Source: JAGOTP01 sp964443315 (GTDB taxonomy: Bacteria; Patescibacteriota; Patescibacteriia; 2-12-FULL-60-25). Taken from it: DNA of 46,048 bases. The notes beneath the pieces were generated by a model. That model was given only the letters and a program-made list of their open reading frames with translations, was not told the origin of the DNA and ran no database searches. This document shows positions 25,845 to 35,061 of this stretch, piece by piece. Both the position numbers and the translations under genes were made by a program. Location: NCBI GenBank assembly GCA_964443315.1, contig CAYUCP010000002.1, forward strand, positions 1 through 46,048, given 5' to 3'. The stretch's first letter is position 1; every line of letters begins with the position of its first letter.

Positions 25845-26615
25845 CTACTTCAGTTTGAACGATGCACGCACAATCGATGTCACTTTTTTCTGCTGCGCAG
25901 CCGTGTCGTACGCACCGTAATCAGAAATCTCCGTTGAGTTCACCGCCGTTACTTGGAACACACCGACACTCGCTGATTGTAACTCCCCGATCGATGCGCC
26001 TGTGCCTTGCAGAATCTTCTCCGCGCGTTCTTTGGCGTTCTTCGTTGCATCTGACAAGAGCTGCATTTTCACTTGGTTGAGATCACGAATGTAGTACTCA
26101 ACACCAGCGCTTGTCAGGATAACGCCACGTGCAGCAAGTGTAGAGAAAGCGCTCTGCGTAAGTGACGTGAGCTTTTCTACCTGTGTAGATTCGATAACCA
26201 TTGGTTGCTGCAAGGCGTAACCGAGCAAACGACTACTTGCGCAGTAGGGATTTCCCGAACGATCGTACGACGTAGATCCTTGGCCATCACACACGGGCGT
26301 AATCGCTGGTGGCTGAAGCGTGATCTCTTCTTTCTTGATCCCGTTCGCTTGCAGATACTCTGACACGGTTTTTCCATCCGCCGTGAGTTGTGTAACTGTT
26401 TCATTCAAGTTGCCTGCATCCGCCTGACGCGACACAGACAAAGACCACTTTGCCGTGTCCGATGACACAATCTTTTCTGCCGAACCAGAGATATCGATCG
26501 TGCGCACATCCTGACGCACATCACGATAGGCATAAGTGAAGATGAGAACGCTTACAACCAACCCAATCGCCAACACAATCGCTGGAAGCACAAACGCACG
26601 AGAAGGAGTTTCCAT
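25845..26615 (-). CDS. SIMPL domain (DUF541) protein, membrane anchored
   Basis: The 256-residue protein has an N-terminal transmembrane helix (about residues 8-27) and the DUF541/SIMPL domain. Signatures are IDISGSAEKIVSSDTAKWSLSVS, the middle ANGIKKEEITLQPPAI and the late NAKERAEKILQGTGASIGEL. SIMPL proteins include periplasmic BP26/OMP28-type proteins that form channels or oligomers of unknown role. Two Cys residues in the central loop (PVCDGQGS and PYCASSR) could form a disulfide outside the cell. It ends a leftward group with the YgjP and HAD genes. Confidence 0.88.
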   Translation of the reverse strand: METPSRAFVLPAIVLAIGLVVSVLIFTYAYRDVRQDVRTIDISGSAEKIVSSDTAKWSLSVSRQADAGNLNETVTQLTADGKTVSEYLQANGIKKEEITLQPPAITPVCDGQGSTSYDRSGNPYCASSRLLGYALQQPMVIESTQVEKLTSLTQSAFSTLAARGVILTSAGVEYYIRDLNQVKMQLLSDATKNAKERAEKILQGTGASIGELQSASVGVFQVTAVNSTEISDYGAYDTAAQQKKVTSIVRASFKLK

Positions 26616-26667
26616 ATACGGAAACGATGCGACGTAGACGAGAGGCTGTCAACGATAACGATGAGGA

Positions 26668-27240
26668 CTATTCTTTCTTCCAGGTATATCCACGCAGTTG
26701 AAGACGACACTCTTTGTAGTCTGGCAAAAAAGCTTCTACGCGTTTCCAGAAGCGCAGCGAGTGATTCATCTCAAACAAGTGGCAGACTTCGTGCACGACA
26801 ATGTACTCCGCGAGCTCAGCCGGGAGGAGCGCAATTCTGTAATTAAAGTTGAGACTTCCCACCCTCGAACAACTCCCCCAACGTGTTCGGTGGTTTTTGA
26901 TGGTGACGGTATAACGAGGGAGTCGTTCTTTCACTTCAAGCAGTGCGAGGTAGTCTTTTACACGCGTCAGCGCCTCTTGTTTATAGAGTCGATACGCCGC
27001 CATGTCAGAAATAGCGGGCAATACCTGACGAGGCCGAGCGAGATGACGTGCGCGTTGTTTTAAAATCCAATCAGCATGTTCGCGGATCAAGCGCTCCACT
27101 TGTTCCAGCGAAACACGCGTCGGAATTGTCACAAGCAGTTCCCCTTCTGCTTGAAGCGTTAATCGTAAACGTCGTGCACGTGCAGAACGTTTCAACGTAT
27201 ACGTAATCTCTTCTGCTCCAAGGAACAAGTGGTACTCCAT
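26668..27240 (-). CDS. YgjP-like (DUF45) metallopeptidase
   Basis: The zinc motif HEVCH sits in YIVVHEVCHLFEMNHS (about residue 145), preceded by the family signature TRWGSCSRVGSLNFNYRIALLP. Length 190 is typical of YgjP/M48-like minigluzincins. The third ligand is likely the downstream His in MNHSLRFW. Cellular substrates are not known. The gene starts 3 nt after the stop of the HAD gene, so they are likely co-transcribed. Confidence 0.9.
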   Translation of the reverse strand: MEYHLFLGAEEITYTLKRSARARRLRLTLQAEGELLVTIPTRVSLEQVERLIREHADWILKQRARHLARPRQVLPAISDMAAYRLYKQEALTRVKDYLALLEVKERLPRYTVTIKNHRTRWGSCSRVGSLNFNYRIALLPAELAEYIVVHEVCHLFEMNHSLRFWKRVEAFLPDYKECRLQLRGYTWKKE

Positions 27241-27243
27241 TGA

Positions 27244-27909
27244 TTAGGCGCTTCGTGAACCATGGCTCGCCTGAACCGCCGAGTAGACATCTTCCCACGT
27301 TGGACAGTGGTGCAAGCGCACATCGTCACGCTGATTCGTCTCTTTGCCAATAATGTAAACCGTTCCTGGATAATCCGCAGGCAAGTGCGACGGCAGATTC
27401 GCATCATCATCGACAATCCCCATGATGTAGGGATACAGCTCGGTTAGAATGGACGACTTCCAACGGTACGTATCTTCATACGGGACATCGAGCGGACGCG
27501 AGATCACTTCGACGTCTGGATACCCGTGCTTCACAAGCCAGGCGCGAGTTGTATCAAGCATCTCGATTGAACGAGCCGTGAGATACACATGAATCGGCAA
27601 ATGTTCCTGAATGCGATACACATTCTCATGCGATCCATGCATACGTTCCAGCTGCTCGTAATACGCGCCCCCACGACGACTTTCTGCCATCCAGGTTTGC
27701 GCTTCTTCGGTTTGCCAATAGGGCACGTTTTCACAGCGTCGATATTTAGCTCGAATCTCTTCCCAAGTGAGATTCTCTGGGTTACCAAAGCGACGAAGCA
27801 TTTCCTGACCCCAGTACGCCCAGGTTTGCGACAGCGTGTCATCGATATCCAAGGCGAGTCCTGGTGGCACTTGTTTTAACCGTTCTTTAATCTCGGCCAA
27901 ATCGTACAT
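27244..27909 (-). CDS. HAD superfamily phosphatase
   Basis: HAD motif I is DIDDT (Asp21 nucleophile, Asp23 acid/base), motif II is YLTAR, a Lys for motif III lies in RWKSSI, and motif IV is GIVDDDANL. The 60-residue helical cap between motifs I and II fits a C1-type cap. Overall it resembles 5'-nucleotidase-type HADs; the substrate is unknown. First gene of the HAD-YgjP-SIMPL group. Confidence 0.85.
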   Translation of the reverse strand: MYDLAEIKERLKQVPPGLALDIDDTLSQTWAYWGQEMLRRFGNPENLTWEEIRAKYRRCENVPYWQTEEAQTWMAESRRGGAYYEQLERMHGSHENVYRIQEHLPIHVYLTARSIEMLDTTRAWLVKHGYPDVEVISRPLDVPYEDTYRWKSSILTELYPYIMGIVDDDANLPSHLPADYPGTVYIIGKETNQRDDVRLHHCPTWEDVYSAVQASHGSRSA

Positions 27910-27948
27910 ATACGGACTAGCTTGCCGGAAGTAACCGCTTCTTGCAAC

Positions 27949-27979
27949 GAAAAAACACCCCGCGTGAGCGAGATGTTTT
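27949..27979 (-). terminator. Terminator of tRNA-Tyr
   Basis: On the minus strand ACATCTCGC, a TCAC loop and GCGGGGTGT form a nine-pair stem that uses two G-U pairs, followed by six Ts. The plus-strand RNA would not pair as well, so this acts leftward. Confidence 0.75.
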
Positions 27980-28064
27980 TGGTGGGTGGTCTAGGATTCG
28001 AACCTAGGAAGGCTGGGCCAGCAGATTTACAGTCTGCCCCGTTTGACCGCTTCGGTAACCACCC
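27980..28064 (-). tRNA. tRNA-Tyr (anticodon GTA)
   Basis: An 85-nt class II tRNA with a 7-bp acceptor stem (GGGTGGT / ACCACCC), discriminator A and encoded CCA. The anticodon loop is CTGTAAA and a long variable arm follows. The T-loop is the standard TTCGAAT. Confidence 0.95.
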
Positions 28065-28111
28065 ATGACGTTGTGGCAAGAGAATACGTGATCGATTTCT
28101 CCTCGTCAATC

Positions 28112-28810
28112 TCACGACTTCTTTTGCACAGTTACAAACAGATAGGGCTTCAGATGACGTAAAACAGGGACGGCACACAGACGATCCATTACTCGCATCA
28201 CATTCTGAAGCAATGTACTGAAACGCGCATACCAAAGCGCTTGGGCTGGCCCCAAAAAAGACAGCTCTTCTATGCGTAATCCGTTCATGGACTTTACCAC
28301 AGACCGTACGCTCCCCGCTCGGTTGAACCGATAGTAAGTTGCATGTGGGTGGTATGGAAGCTTCAAAATGCGCTGGTAGTAAAAGTCCGCAAACGAAACA
28401 CCGAGCAACTTCGCCCAGAAGAAAATCGGATTCACCAAATTTGGCGTCAGAAAAATGAACCGTCCGCCCGGCTTCAATACACGTTCTACTTCATGAAAAA
28501 TCTTCGGCGTCTGGAAATGCTCCATCCCCCAAATCGAAACTACGACATCAAACATTCCTTTTTTAAATGGCAATGGATCGGTGTCGACGTTCGCAAACAC
28601 GATCTTTGGATCCTTCGCAATAACTTCCTCATCAATATCTACTCCGTAGACGTTTTCTGAACGAACGATTCCCTTTAGCGCGTCTGGAACGCGCTTCTCT
28701 TCACATGCCAGGTTCAACACGACAGACTGTTTTCCGATTCCAAGCTTTTTCATCGCCTCACGCGCAAACGCTTCGGCATCTTCTGTGTAAAAAGCTTGTG
28801 TCATGGGCAA
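28112..28810 (-). CDS. Class I SAM-dependent methyltransferase
   Basis: The Rossmann-fold signs are VVLNLACEEKRVPD (motif I, atypical, without the GxGxG run), VYGVDIDEE (motif II acid), DVVVSIWGMEHF (motif IV) and VLKPGGRFIFLTPN. This places it with the UbiE/Methyltransf_11 group. The C-terminal part has a hydrophobic stretch typical of enzymes acting on lipid or sugar-lipid substrates. The substrate is not evident. It lies between two tRNA genes on the same strand. Confidence 0.88.
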   Translation of the reverse strand: MPMTQAFYTEDAEAFAREAMKKLGIGKQSVVLNLACEEKRVPDALKGIVRSENVYGVDIDEEVIAKDPKIVFANVDTDPLPFKKGMFDVVVSIWGMEHFQTPKIFHEVERVLKPGGRFIFLTPNLVNPIFFWAKLLGVSFADFYYQRILKLPYHPHATYYRFNRAGSVRSVVKSMNGLRIEELSFLGPAQALWYARFSTLLQNVMRVMDRLCAVPVLRHLKPYLFVTVQKKS

Positions 28811-28823
28811 ATGGTATCTTACA

Positions 28824-28850
28824 AAATACCCCGCTTCAAGCGGGGTATTT
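28824..28850. terminator. Bidirectional terminator between tRNA-Thr and the methyltransferase gene
   Basis: AAATACCCCGC and GCGGGGTATTT form an 11-bp stem with a TTCAA loop and A/T tracts on both sides. Confidence 0.85.
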
Positions 28851-28853
28851 TTG

Positions 28854-28929
28854 TGGAGCCGTTGACCAGGATTGAACTGGTGACCTCGTCCTTACCATGG
28901 ACGTGCTCTACCAACTGAGCTACAACGGC
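28854..28929 (-). tRNA. tRNA-Thr (anticodon GGT)
   Basis: A 76-nt cloverleaf with acceptor stem GCCGTTG / CAACGGC, discriminator T and encoded CCA. The D-arm is AGCTCAGTTGGTAGAGC, the anticodon loop ATGGTAA and the T-loop TTCAATC. Confidence 0.95.
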
Positions 28930-28978
28930 AGGCCGCTGCATTGTTCCTTTTTTGACACGGAGCGTCAAGGGGAGCGAC

Positions 28979-29884
28979 CTAGCCCTTTTTCTGTTGTAAT
29001 TCAAGCTTTTCTACTTTTTCTCGCAAAACCTGGAATCGTTGCTGGTCTTCGGCCGTTAAACGATAGCGATCATACCAATGGCGAGCCCGCGTGAGATCCT
29101 TAGCCGCCAATGCCGCCTCAAGCGCCAGCTCAATATAGCGTGAACTTCCTGGCTCGCGAGCTACTGCCTTTTCGGCATGAATTAATGCCTCCGCTGAACG
29201 GTTCTGACGAAGCAAAAACTCAGCCAACTCAGCCGCTCGTTGCGGTTGACGGGCGCCTAACTCCACCGCTTTTTCACGATGTGATTCAGCTCTTATCAAA
29301 TCCCCTTCCGCCTCTGCGATCTCTGCTAACCCCGCATAAACGGCATCATCTGTCTTCTTAAGCTTCAATAAAAATTCGAACGTCTCGCGAGCCTGCGGAT
29401 AGAGCTTCTGTTTCAAGTAAATCGTCCCCAATCCTTTATAAGCATCCACATGGCGTGTATCCAAAGACAGAATCTCAAGATAGCGGCGTTCCGCATCAGC
29501 AAATTTCAGATCACGCGCCAACGAACGCCCTTCAGACAAGAGCGTTTTAATCCGTTCACGAGTGGTGGGAGCGATCGCGGCAAACGGATTTTTTACCGAA
29601 CGATAGGTCGCTTCAAAGGCATGCACACGTTCCTGTAAACGCTTTTGGAATGCAGTCGCCCCCAAGGTAATTGCGCGACCCAATCGACGAAACGGAAGTA
29701 ACTGTTCCGTGCGAATACGATCAAATCGGCGATGGATCATCTCCATACGCTTGCGACGCTGACGTTCTTCTTTGACCGAATCTGGATCGAGCAATCGAAT
29801 CTCAGACCAGTGTTTTCTGACAATCGAAAAGGCAACGCCAAGACAAATGACGGCGCCTAAAAACGGTAAAATGGAGAGCAACAT
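28979..29884 (-). CDS. TPR-repeat protein with N-terminal membrane anchor
   Basis: The N-terminus is a hydrophobic helix (MLLSILPFLGAVICLGVAFSIV) followed by a basic helical region. From about residue 130 to 290 there are repeated TPR-like units with A..Y..LG.iyl and A.aa.....L...P patterns, for example YKGLGTIYLKQKLYPQAR and ALIHAEKAVAREPG. TPR proteins mediate protein contacts, here probably on the cytoplasmic face of the membrane. The start at 29884 lies directly after the tpiA stop; an upstream ATG at 29911 would overlap tpiA. Confidence 0.8.
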   Translation of the reverse strand: MLLSILPFLGAVICLGVAFSIVRKHWSEIRLLDPDSVKEERQRRKRMEMIHRRFDRIRTEQLLPFRRLGRAITLGATAFQKRLQERVHAFEATYRSVKNPFAAIAPTTRERIKTLLSEGRSLARDLKFADAERRYLEILSLDTRHVDAYKGLGTIYLKQKLYPQARETFEFLLKLKKTDDAVYAGLAEIAEAEGDLIRAESHREKAVELGARQPQRAAELAEFLLRQNRSAEALIHAEKAVAREPGSSRYIELALEAALAAKDLTRARHWYDRYRLTAEDQQRFQVLREKVEKLELQQKKG

Positions 29885-29886
29885 GC

Positions 29887-30645
29887 TTAAGCTGGAACCG
29901 CCGAGCGACACAGCAAGCCAAAGGCACGTGGGTCGAGAGAGGCCGATCCAACCAGTACTCCGTCGATCTCGGTGGTTGAGAGGTATTCTGCCACGTTCCG
30001 CATATCTACGGAACCTCCGTACAAAATATGAATGTCTTTTGCACGATCACCGAAGAGCTTGGTGAGTGTTGTACGAAGCGCTTCGTGGACAACTCGAGCT
30101 TCTTGCGCCGTGCAAGCCTTGCCCGTTCCGATGGCCCAGATAGGCTCGTAAGCAAACGCTGGGAGAATGTCTTCATCCTTCATATCCCATTCCTTCAGCG
30201 CATCTGTCACTTGTTTACGTACGATTTTTAGCGTTTCGCCCTTTTTCTTTTGAGCATCTGTCTCACCCACACAAATCACGGGCTGAATCCCCTTCTTACG
30301 AAGTGCTTCGGCTTTTTTGGCGACCATCTCATCTGTTTCTCCGAGGTGAATGCGGCGCTCACTGTGTCCAACTAAACAAAAGGACAAGGCAAATTCCTTC
30401 AACATGGTTGGTGATGTCTCACCCGTAAACGCTCCTTCATCCGCCCAAAAGACGTTCTGTGCACCGAGTGTTGGGACACCAGCGCGACCAAGCGAAGCAC
30501 GAGCCGCTGGCAAAGAAACTGCGGAAACAGCGACACCAATATCCAAATCTTTTGGTAACCGTTCCCGACGGAAGGCCCGAACCCAGGCCCCGGCCTTCAT
30601 AGGCCCATAGTGCATTTTCCAGTTTGCGATGATCCATTTTCGCAT
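29887..30645 (-). CDS. tpiA: Triosephosphate isomerase
   Basis: This glycolytic enzyme interconverts dihydroxyacetone phosphate and glyceraldehyde-3-phosphate. The start at 30645 (MRKWIIANWKM, context GGTCTATG) gives the normal N-terminus with the substrate-binding NWK. The catalytic His is in LVGHSERR and the catalytic Glu in AYEPIWAIGTG. LYGGSV near the C-terminus binds phosphate. At 252 residues it is full length. The longer frame to 30708 overlaps the M16 gene. Confidence 0.95.
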   Translation of the reverse strand: MRKWIIANWKMHYGPMKAGAWVRAFRRERLPKDLDIGVAVSAVSLPAARASLGRAGVPTLGAQNVFWADEGAFTGETSPTMLKEFALSFCLVGHSERRIHLGETDEMVAKKAEALRKKGIQPVICVGETDAQKKKGETLKIVRKQVTDALKEWDMKDEDILPAFAYEPIWAIGTGKACTAQEARVVHEALRTTLTKLFGDRAKDIHILYGGSVDMRNVAEYLSTTEIDGVLVGSASLDPRAFGLLCRSAVPA

Positions 30646-30658
30646 AGACCACCCATGC

Positions 30659-31945
30659 TTACCGTATTCCGGCAAAAAGGGCAATGGGAGCGGCCTTAAA
30701 GGGTCCAACCAGGGATGCGTAGAGGTTATTTGGCTGAAATAAGCGCTTAGCAGCGGCTTTAACCTGGGCTTGGGTAACCGCTTCCAGGTCTGCTAAAGCC
30801 ACTTCTGGCGGACGTGGCTTCCCGAAGGTCTGCCACTGGCGCAGATACCAACTCGCCTGGTTCGAGGTATCTTCGAAGTAGAGCATCATTTTGCCACGGA
30901 TGTGATCCTTGGCATGACGAAGCTCAGAGGCAGTAACCCCTTCTTTAGTGATCTTTTGGAGCTCTCGCCAAATCACCTGCACGGCTTCTTCAACTCGTTT
31001 TGGATCCAGACCAGAAGTGATCGTAAAGGCACCTGTGTCTTCGAACGAGATGTGGCCAGAGCCTACAAAGTAACAGAGGCCTCGTTTTTCACGTACTTCA
31101 ACGAAAAGACGGGAAGACATGGAGCCACCCAGAATATGAGCGAGGAGCTTGATCGCCGGGAGCTCAGCCGCCTTGGAAGATGCACCATGAAAGGACAGAC
31201 CGAGCTGAGTCTGCTCTGTCTTCTTAGAGTGAAACGCAATCCACTCCCCTTTTTTTGGAGCACGTGGAACAAAGGCTTCAAACGAACGAGCCACCTCTTT
31301 CTTCGGATTCTTCCATTTGCCAAACGTCGACTGAATCTTCGCTTCCGCTTCTTTGGAGATATTTCCGGCGATCGCGATCGACATACGGGAAGGTACGTAG
31401 TGCGTGGCGTGATAGGCCATCAACGCTTCACGTGGAATCGAACGAATTACTTCACGTGGACCCGCGATCGGACGACCGAGCGTGCTTCCAGCGAACGTCA
31501 CCCCTTCCAACAGATCCTCCATTTTCGACGCAGGATTATCGTCATACATGTTGATCTCTTCGATAATGACGTTACGCTCGCGGTCTAGCTCTTCTTGATC
31601 GAACTTGGAATGCGCGAGCATGTCGTTCAACAAGTCGATCGCGCGTGGAAGTTCAGCAGCGTCGATCTTTACGTAATACGTCGTCGTATCTTTTGATGTG
31701 TACGCGTTGTACTCAGCGCCAAAGCGGTCTAATTCGCGGCTGATATCAACACTCGTTGGACGACGCTTCGTTCCTTTAAACATCAAGTGTTCAATGAAGT
31801 GGGAGGCGCCGGCAATGTCATCGGATTCGTAACGCGAACCAACGTTCACCGAAACCATGATCGTCGCGGATGGAACATCGACGCGCGGAATCAAAAAGAG
31901 CGGGATCCCATTCGAGAGAGTGCGATGGTGCAAGGTGTGCTTCAT
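30659..31945 (-). CDS. M16 family zinc metallopeptidase (pitrilysin/processing-peptidase-like)
   Basis: The inverted zinc motif HxxEH is at residues 49-53 (HFIEH) with the more distant Glu in RNVIIEEINMYDDNP. The N-terminal NGIPLFLIPRVDVPSATIMVSVNVGSRYE and the C-terminal R/Y region (KRGLCYFVGSGH) match the single-chain, 428-residue bacterial PqqL/PH-type peptidases, which degrade peptides in a closed chamber. No signal peptide is seen. It lies between glyS and tpiA on the same strand with short gaps. Confidence 0.93.
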   Translation of the reverse strand: MKHTLHHRTLSNGIPLFLIPRVDVPSATIMVSVNVGSRYESDDIAGASHFIEHLMFKGTKRRPTSVDISRELDRFGAEYNAYTSKDTTTYYVKIDAAELPRAIDLLNDMLAHSKFDQEELDRERNVIIEEINMYDDNPASKMEDLLEGVTFAGSTLGRPIAGPREVIRSIPREALMAYHATHYVPSRMSIAIAGNISKEAEAKIQSTFGKWKNPKKEVARSFEAFVPRAPKKGEWIAFHSKKTEQTQLGLSFHGASSKAAELPAIKLLAHILGGSMSSRLFVEVREKRGLCYFVGSGHISFEDTGAFTITSGLDPKRVEEAVQVIWRELQKITKEGVTASELRHAKDHIRGKMMLYFEDTSNQASWYLRQWQTFGKPRPPEVALADLEAVTQAQVKAAAKRLFQPNNLYASLVGPFKAAPIALFAGIR

Positions 31946-31957
31946 AGTTTGTGGAGA

Positions 31958-33367
31958 TTAACGAACCCAGCGCGTTTCTTTTTCGAGCCAAGCAGCCAGA
32001 CCATCCATCGGGACGCGCTCTTGCTTCATGGAATCGCGGTGACGAATCGTGACCGTCTTATCTTCTTTGGTCTGGTAGTCGAGCGTGATGCACCATGGAG
32101 TACCGATTTCATCCTGTCGGCGATAGCGCTTTCCGATTGAGCCAGAATCATCGTATTCAACCATGAGACCGGTCTTGCGGAGCTGCATCGTGAAGTCAGA
32201 GGCCAGATCAGCGAGACCGTCTTTTTTCTGAAGAGGAAGAACCGCTGCCTTAATTGGCGCCAATCGTGGATCAAACTTCAAGACAATGCGTGTTTCGCCA
32301 TTTTCAAGCGTCTCTTCTGTATACGCATCGTGCATGAAGGCAATGAACGCACGACCGAGACCGATCGACGCTTCCACAATGTGTGGCACAAAGCGCTGAC
32401 CACTCGCTTCATCAAAGTAATCCAAACGCTCACCGGAGAACTTTGCATGCTGCGACAAGTCCCAGTCACCTCGCGCGTGGATCCCTTCAAGCTCTTTGAA
32501 CCCACCAAAAGCGGTGAAGTTGTACTGAATGTCGTAGGCATTCTTCGCGTAGTGCGCGAGCTTCACGTGCTTGTACCACTTCAAGTTCTCTTCTTTGATG
32601 CCGTATTCCAAGAGCCACTTCCAACGTGTTTCGCGCCACATTTCAAAGACTTCATCATTCATCTCTGGACGAATGAAGTATTGCAACTCCATCTGCTCAA
32701 GTTCACGCGTACGGAAAATGAACTGGCGGGCGACGATTTCGTTGCGGAAGGCTTTTCCAACCTGTGCGATACCGAACGGAAGCTTCGGATGGACCGTATC
32801 GATAACGTTTTTGTAGTTCAAATAAATGCCCTGGCACGTCTCGGCGCGCAGGTAGACCATGTTCTCTTCGGTGAGCTCATCGACAGGTGCACCCAAGTTG
32901 GACTTCACCATCATCGAGAACTGACGCGCGGGAGTGAGGTTTGTTTTCCCACATTTGTCACAGGTGACTTTCGTTCCTTTGGCACGCAACGCATCGAGCT
33001 CCGCATTAATCTGGTCGACCGGCATCTTGTCGGCATCAATGTCGAACTTTTCAAGCAAATGGTCCGCGCGCATGCGGTTCTTACAGTCACGACAGTCGAT
33101 TTGCGGATCGTTGAAGCTATCCACGTGACCGGACGCTTTCCACGTCTTTGGGTGCATGAAGATCGCGCTATCCAAGCCAACCACATCCGAACGCTGCTGA
33201 ATCATTGAACGGCGCCAGGCTTCGGCGATGTTATTCTTGAGCTCTACGCCATATGGACCAAAATCGTAGACAGCCGAAAAACCACCGTAGATTTCAGACG
33301 ATGGGTAGACAAAGCCGCGACGTTTGCAGAGCGCAACGAGCGACTCCATAGTGAGAGGCGTAGACAT
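31958..33367 (-). CDS. glyS: Glycyl-tRNA synthetase, homodimeric class II type
   Basis: This enzyme charges tRNA-Gly. Class II signatures are GFVYPSSEIYGGFSAVYDFGPYG at the N-terminus, the FRNEIVARQFIFRTREL motif 2 region, and the C-terminal anticodon-binding domain (about 370-469). Two Cys pairs (C92/C95 in DCRDC and C136/C139 in CDKC) form a zinc site. The single 469-residue chain is the alpha-2 type, not the alpha2-beta2 type of E. coli. Start context CTTCTATG. It is 24 nt downstream of frr on the same strand. Confidence 0.95.
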   Translation of the reverse strand: MSTPLTMESLVALCKRRGFVYPSSEIYGGFSAVYDFGPYGVELKNNIAEAWRRSMIQQRSDVVGLDSAIFMHPKTWKASGHVDSFNDPQIDCRDCKNRMRADHLLEKFDIDADKMPVDQINAELDALRAKGTKVTCDKCGKTNLTPARQFSMMVKSNLGAPVDELTEENMVYLRAETCQGIYLNYKNVIDTVHPKLPFGIAQVGKAFRNEIVARQFIFRTRELEQMELQYFIRPEMNDEVFEMWRETRWKWLLEYGIKEENLKWYKHVKLAHYAKNAYDIQYNFTAFGGFKELEGIHARGDWDLSQHAKFSGERLDYFDEASGQRFVPHIVEASIGLGRAFIAFMHDAYTEETLENGETRIVLKFDPRLAPIKAAVLPLQKKDGLADLASDFTMQLRKTGLMVEYDDSGSIGKRYRRQDEIGTPWCITLDYQTKEDKTVTIRHRDSMKQERVPMDGLAAWLEKETRWVR

Positions 33368-33391
33368 AGAAGTGGGTTGTGAAAACGGGCG

Positions 33392-33946
33392 TTAGACCGT
33401 GAGAACGTCTTTCTCTTTTTCCGCCGTCATCGTCTCGATTTTGGCGTTCCATTCGGCCACGACCTTATCAAGACGCTCGAGCTGACGACGCTTTTCATCT
33501 TCTGAGATCACTTTATTCTTTTCATCAGCGGTAATGAGCGACTTCACTTTTTCACGGACATTACGGATCCCGACTTTCGCCAACTCTTCCTTTTGATGAA
33601 CCGTCTTGACCATATTCTTACGCGTTTCTTCCGTCATCGGTGGCATAACAAGACGAATCGAGGTACCCGCGACGTTTGGCTGCATGCCAAGCGCTGCATC
33701 AATGAGGGCTTTTTCGACATCTTTCACGATTGACTTATCCCACGGTTCGAGCTGAATCGTGCGCGCATCTGGAATCGTAATCGAACAGTTTGACTTTAAA
33801 TCCATCGATTGGCCGTAGACTTCAATCCGAATATCTTCAACCAAGGCTGCATTCGCGCGACCTGTGCGTAGCCCTTGAAGCTCCTTATGGAAGTGGTCTA
33901 CTGCTCCCTGAAATTCTGCTCGATGATCGTCGATGTGGTTTGCCAT
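33392..33946 (-). CDS. frr: Ribosome recycling factor
   Basis: RRF splits post-termination ribosomes together with EF-G. The 184-residue protein shows LRTGRANAALVEDI, the ITIPDARTIQLEPWDKSIVKDVEKAL core and NVREKVKSL near the C-terminal helix. Length matches the family. The start has a TTTTTCTATG context and no Shine-Dalgarno site. Confidence 0.96.
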   Translation of the reverse strand: MANHIDDHRAEFQGAVDHFHKELQGLRTGRANAALVEDIRIEVYGQSMDLKSNCSITIPDARTIQLEPWDKSIVKDVEKALIDAALGMQPNVAGTSIRLVMPPMTEETRKNMVKTVHQKEELAKVGIRNVREKVKSLITADEKNKVISEDEKRRQLERLDKVVAEWNAKIETMTAEKEKDVLTV

Positions 33947-33999
33947 AGAAAAATATATCTATGGCATGATGCCAAGGAAGAGAAGAACGGTCAAAATCG

Positions 34000-35061
34000 C
34001 TATTTCTTGACTGGCGCTGCACCCAAGATCAAGGCTGGCTTTTCTTCACGACTATAGACCATCCACGCCACCCCACGCGTCGTTGGAAGCTTCTTCGAAG
34101 ACCAGGTCACGCCCCCATCCTTACTCGTGACCAGCGCGCTCTTCGTTGAGTAAACAAGCGTCTTTGGATCCTTTGGATTGACGACAAACGAAGTGATTTC
34201 GGTTTCTTGCGGAGCCGTAGGAAGGGTAACAGCACGCCAGGTAGCAGCCGCATCGTCACTTACGAGCAAGCCATACTTAGAAATATGGTAGATACGATCT
34301 TTTGTACTTGGATCGAGGACTACGAACTTCGGGGTACGAGCATACTGGAATTCTTGGAACTGCTTACGGATCTCAATCCAGGTCGCTCCCCCATCAACGC
34401 TCTTCAAAATACCGGCACCATTCGTCGCGACGTAAATCACCCGTGAATCCTTTGGATCAATCTTCAAATCATTGATGCGGTTGTTGTCGACACGGTGCAT
34501 TGGGCGCCACGTCACCGCACCATCGTCGGAGCGAAGAATGTCGCCGTCGGAGGTACCGATGTACAAGGTCTTTGGGCTATACCAATCACCAGCGATTGCT
34601 GTGATAACCGTGTCAGATTTTGGATGAGACCAGGACTCTGCCCATTCACGACCACACGTGGTGGTTTTCACGATCTGGTTGGCACGAATGGCGTACACCG
34701 TGCATTTGTCTTTTGTATCAACGACGATTCCATTGATCTTCCCTTTGGTTAAGCCATTGGAAAGATACCAAGACTGGGCATTATTCGTGGTGTACATCAA
34801 ACCGTTTTCATTTGTTCCAACATACATCGTGTTTGGGTCTTGCGGATCAAGTCCAACGGAGACCGTTCCAAGCTCAATCGTGCTACCCATCTGCGTGTCC
34901 AAGTTCAACACTTTGAGCTGCTCCCACTTCATCGCTTCATCGCGCGTGCGGAAGACACCACCATCACCAACGACCGCCGTCGAGCCACCAAAGCCGAAAC
35001 AGCCAGCACCCATGAGAGACAAGGCCAACAAAGGAGCTACGAGCAAAGACCGGCGATTCAT
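34000..35061 (-). CDS. Lipoprotein with BNR/Ycf48-like beta-propeller
   Basis: The N-terminus MNRRSLLVAPLLALSLMGAGC is a lipoprotein-type signal. At least five BNR-like (Asp-box) repeats follow, including SDDGAVTWR, SVDGGATWI, SDDAAATWR and SKDGGVTWS. They would fold as a beta-propeller related to Ycf48/sortilin-type domains, likely on the outer face of the membrane. No sialidase catalytic residues are evident. The ligand or function is unknown. The start has CTCACTATG. Confidence 0.8.
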   Translation of the reverse strand: MNRRSLLVAPLLALSLMGAGCFGFGGSTAVVGDGGVFRTRDEAMKWEQLKVLNLDTQMGSTIELGTVSVGLDPQDPNTMYVGTNENGLMYTTNNAQSWYLSNGLTKGKINGIVVDTKDKCTVYAIRANQIVKTTTCGREWAESWSHPKSDTVITAIAGDWYSPKTLYIGTSDGDILRSDDGAVTWRPMHRVDNNRINDLKIDPKDSRVIYVATNGAGILKSVDGGATWIEIRKQFQEFQYARTPKFVVLDPSTKDRIYHISKYGLLVSDDAAATWRAVTLPTAPQETEITSFVVNPKDPKTLVYSTKSALVTSKDGGVTWSSKKLPTTRGVAWMVYSREEKPALILGAAPVKK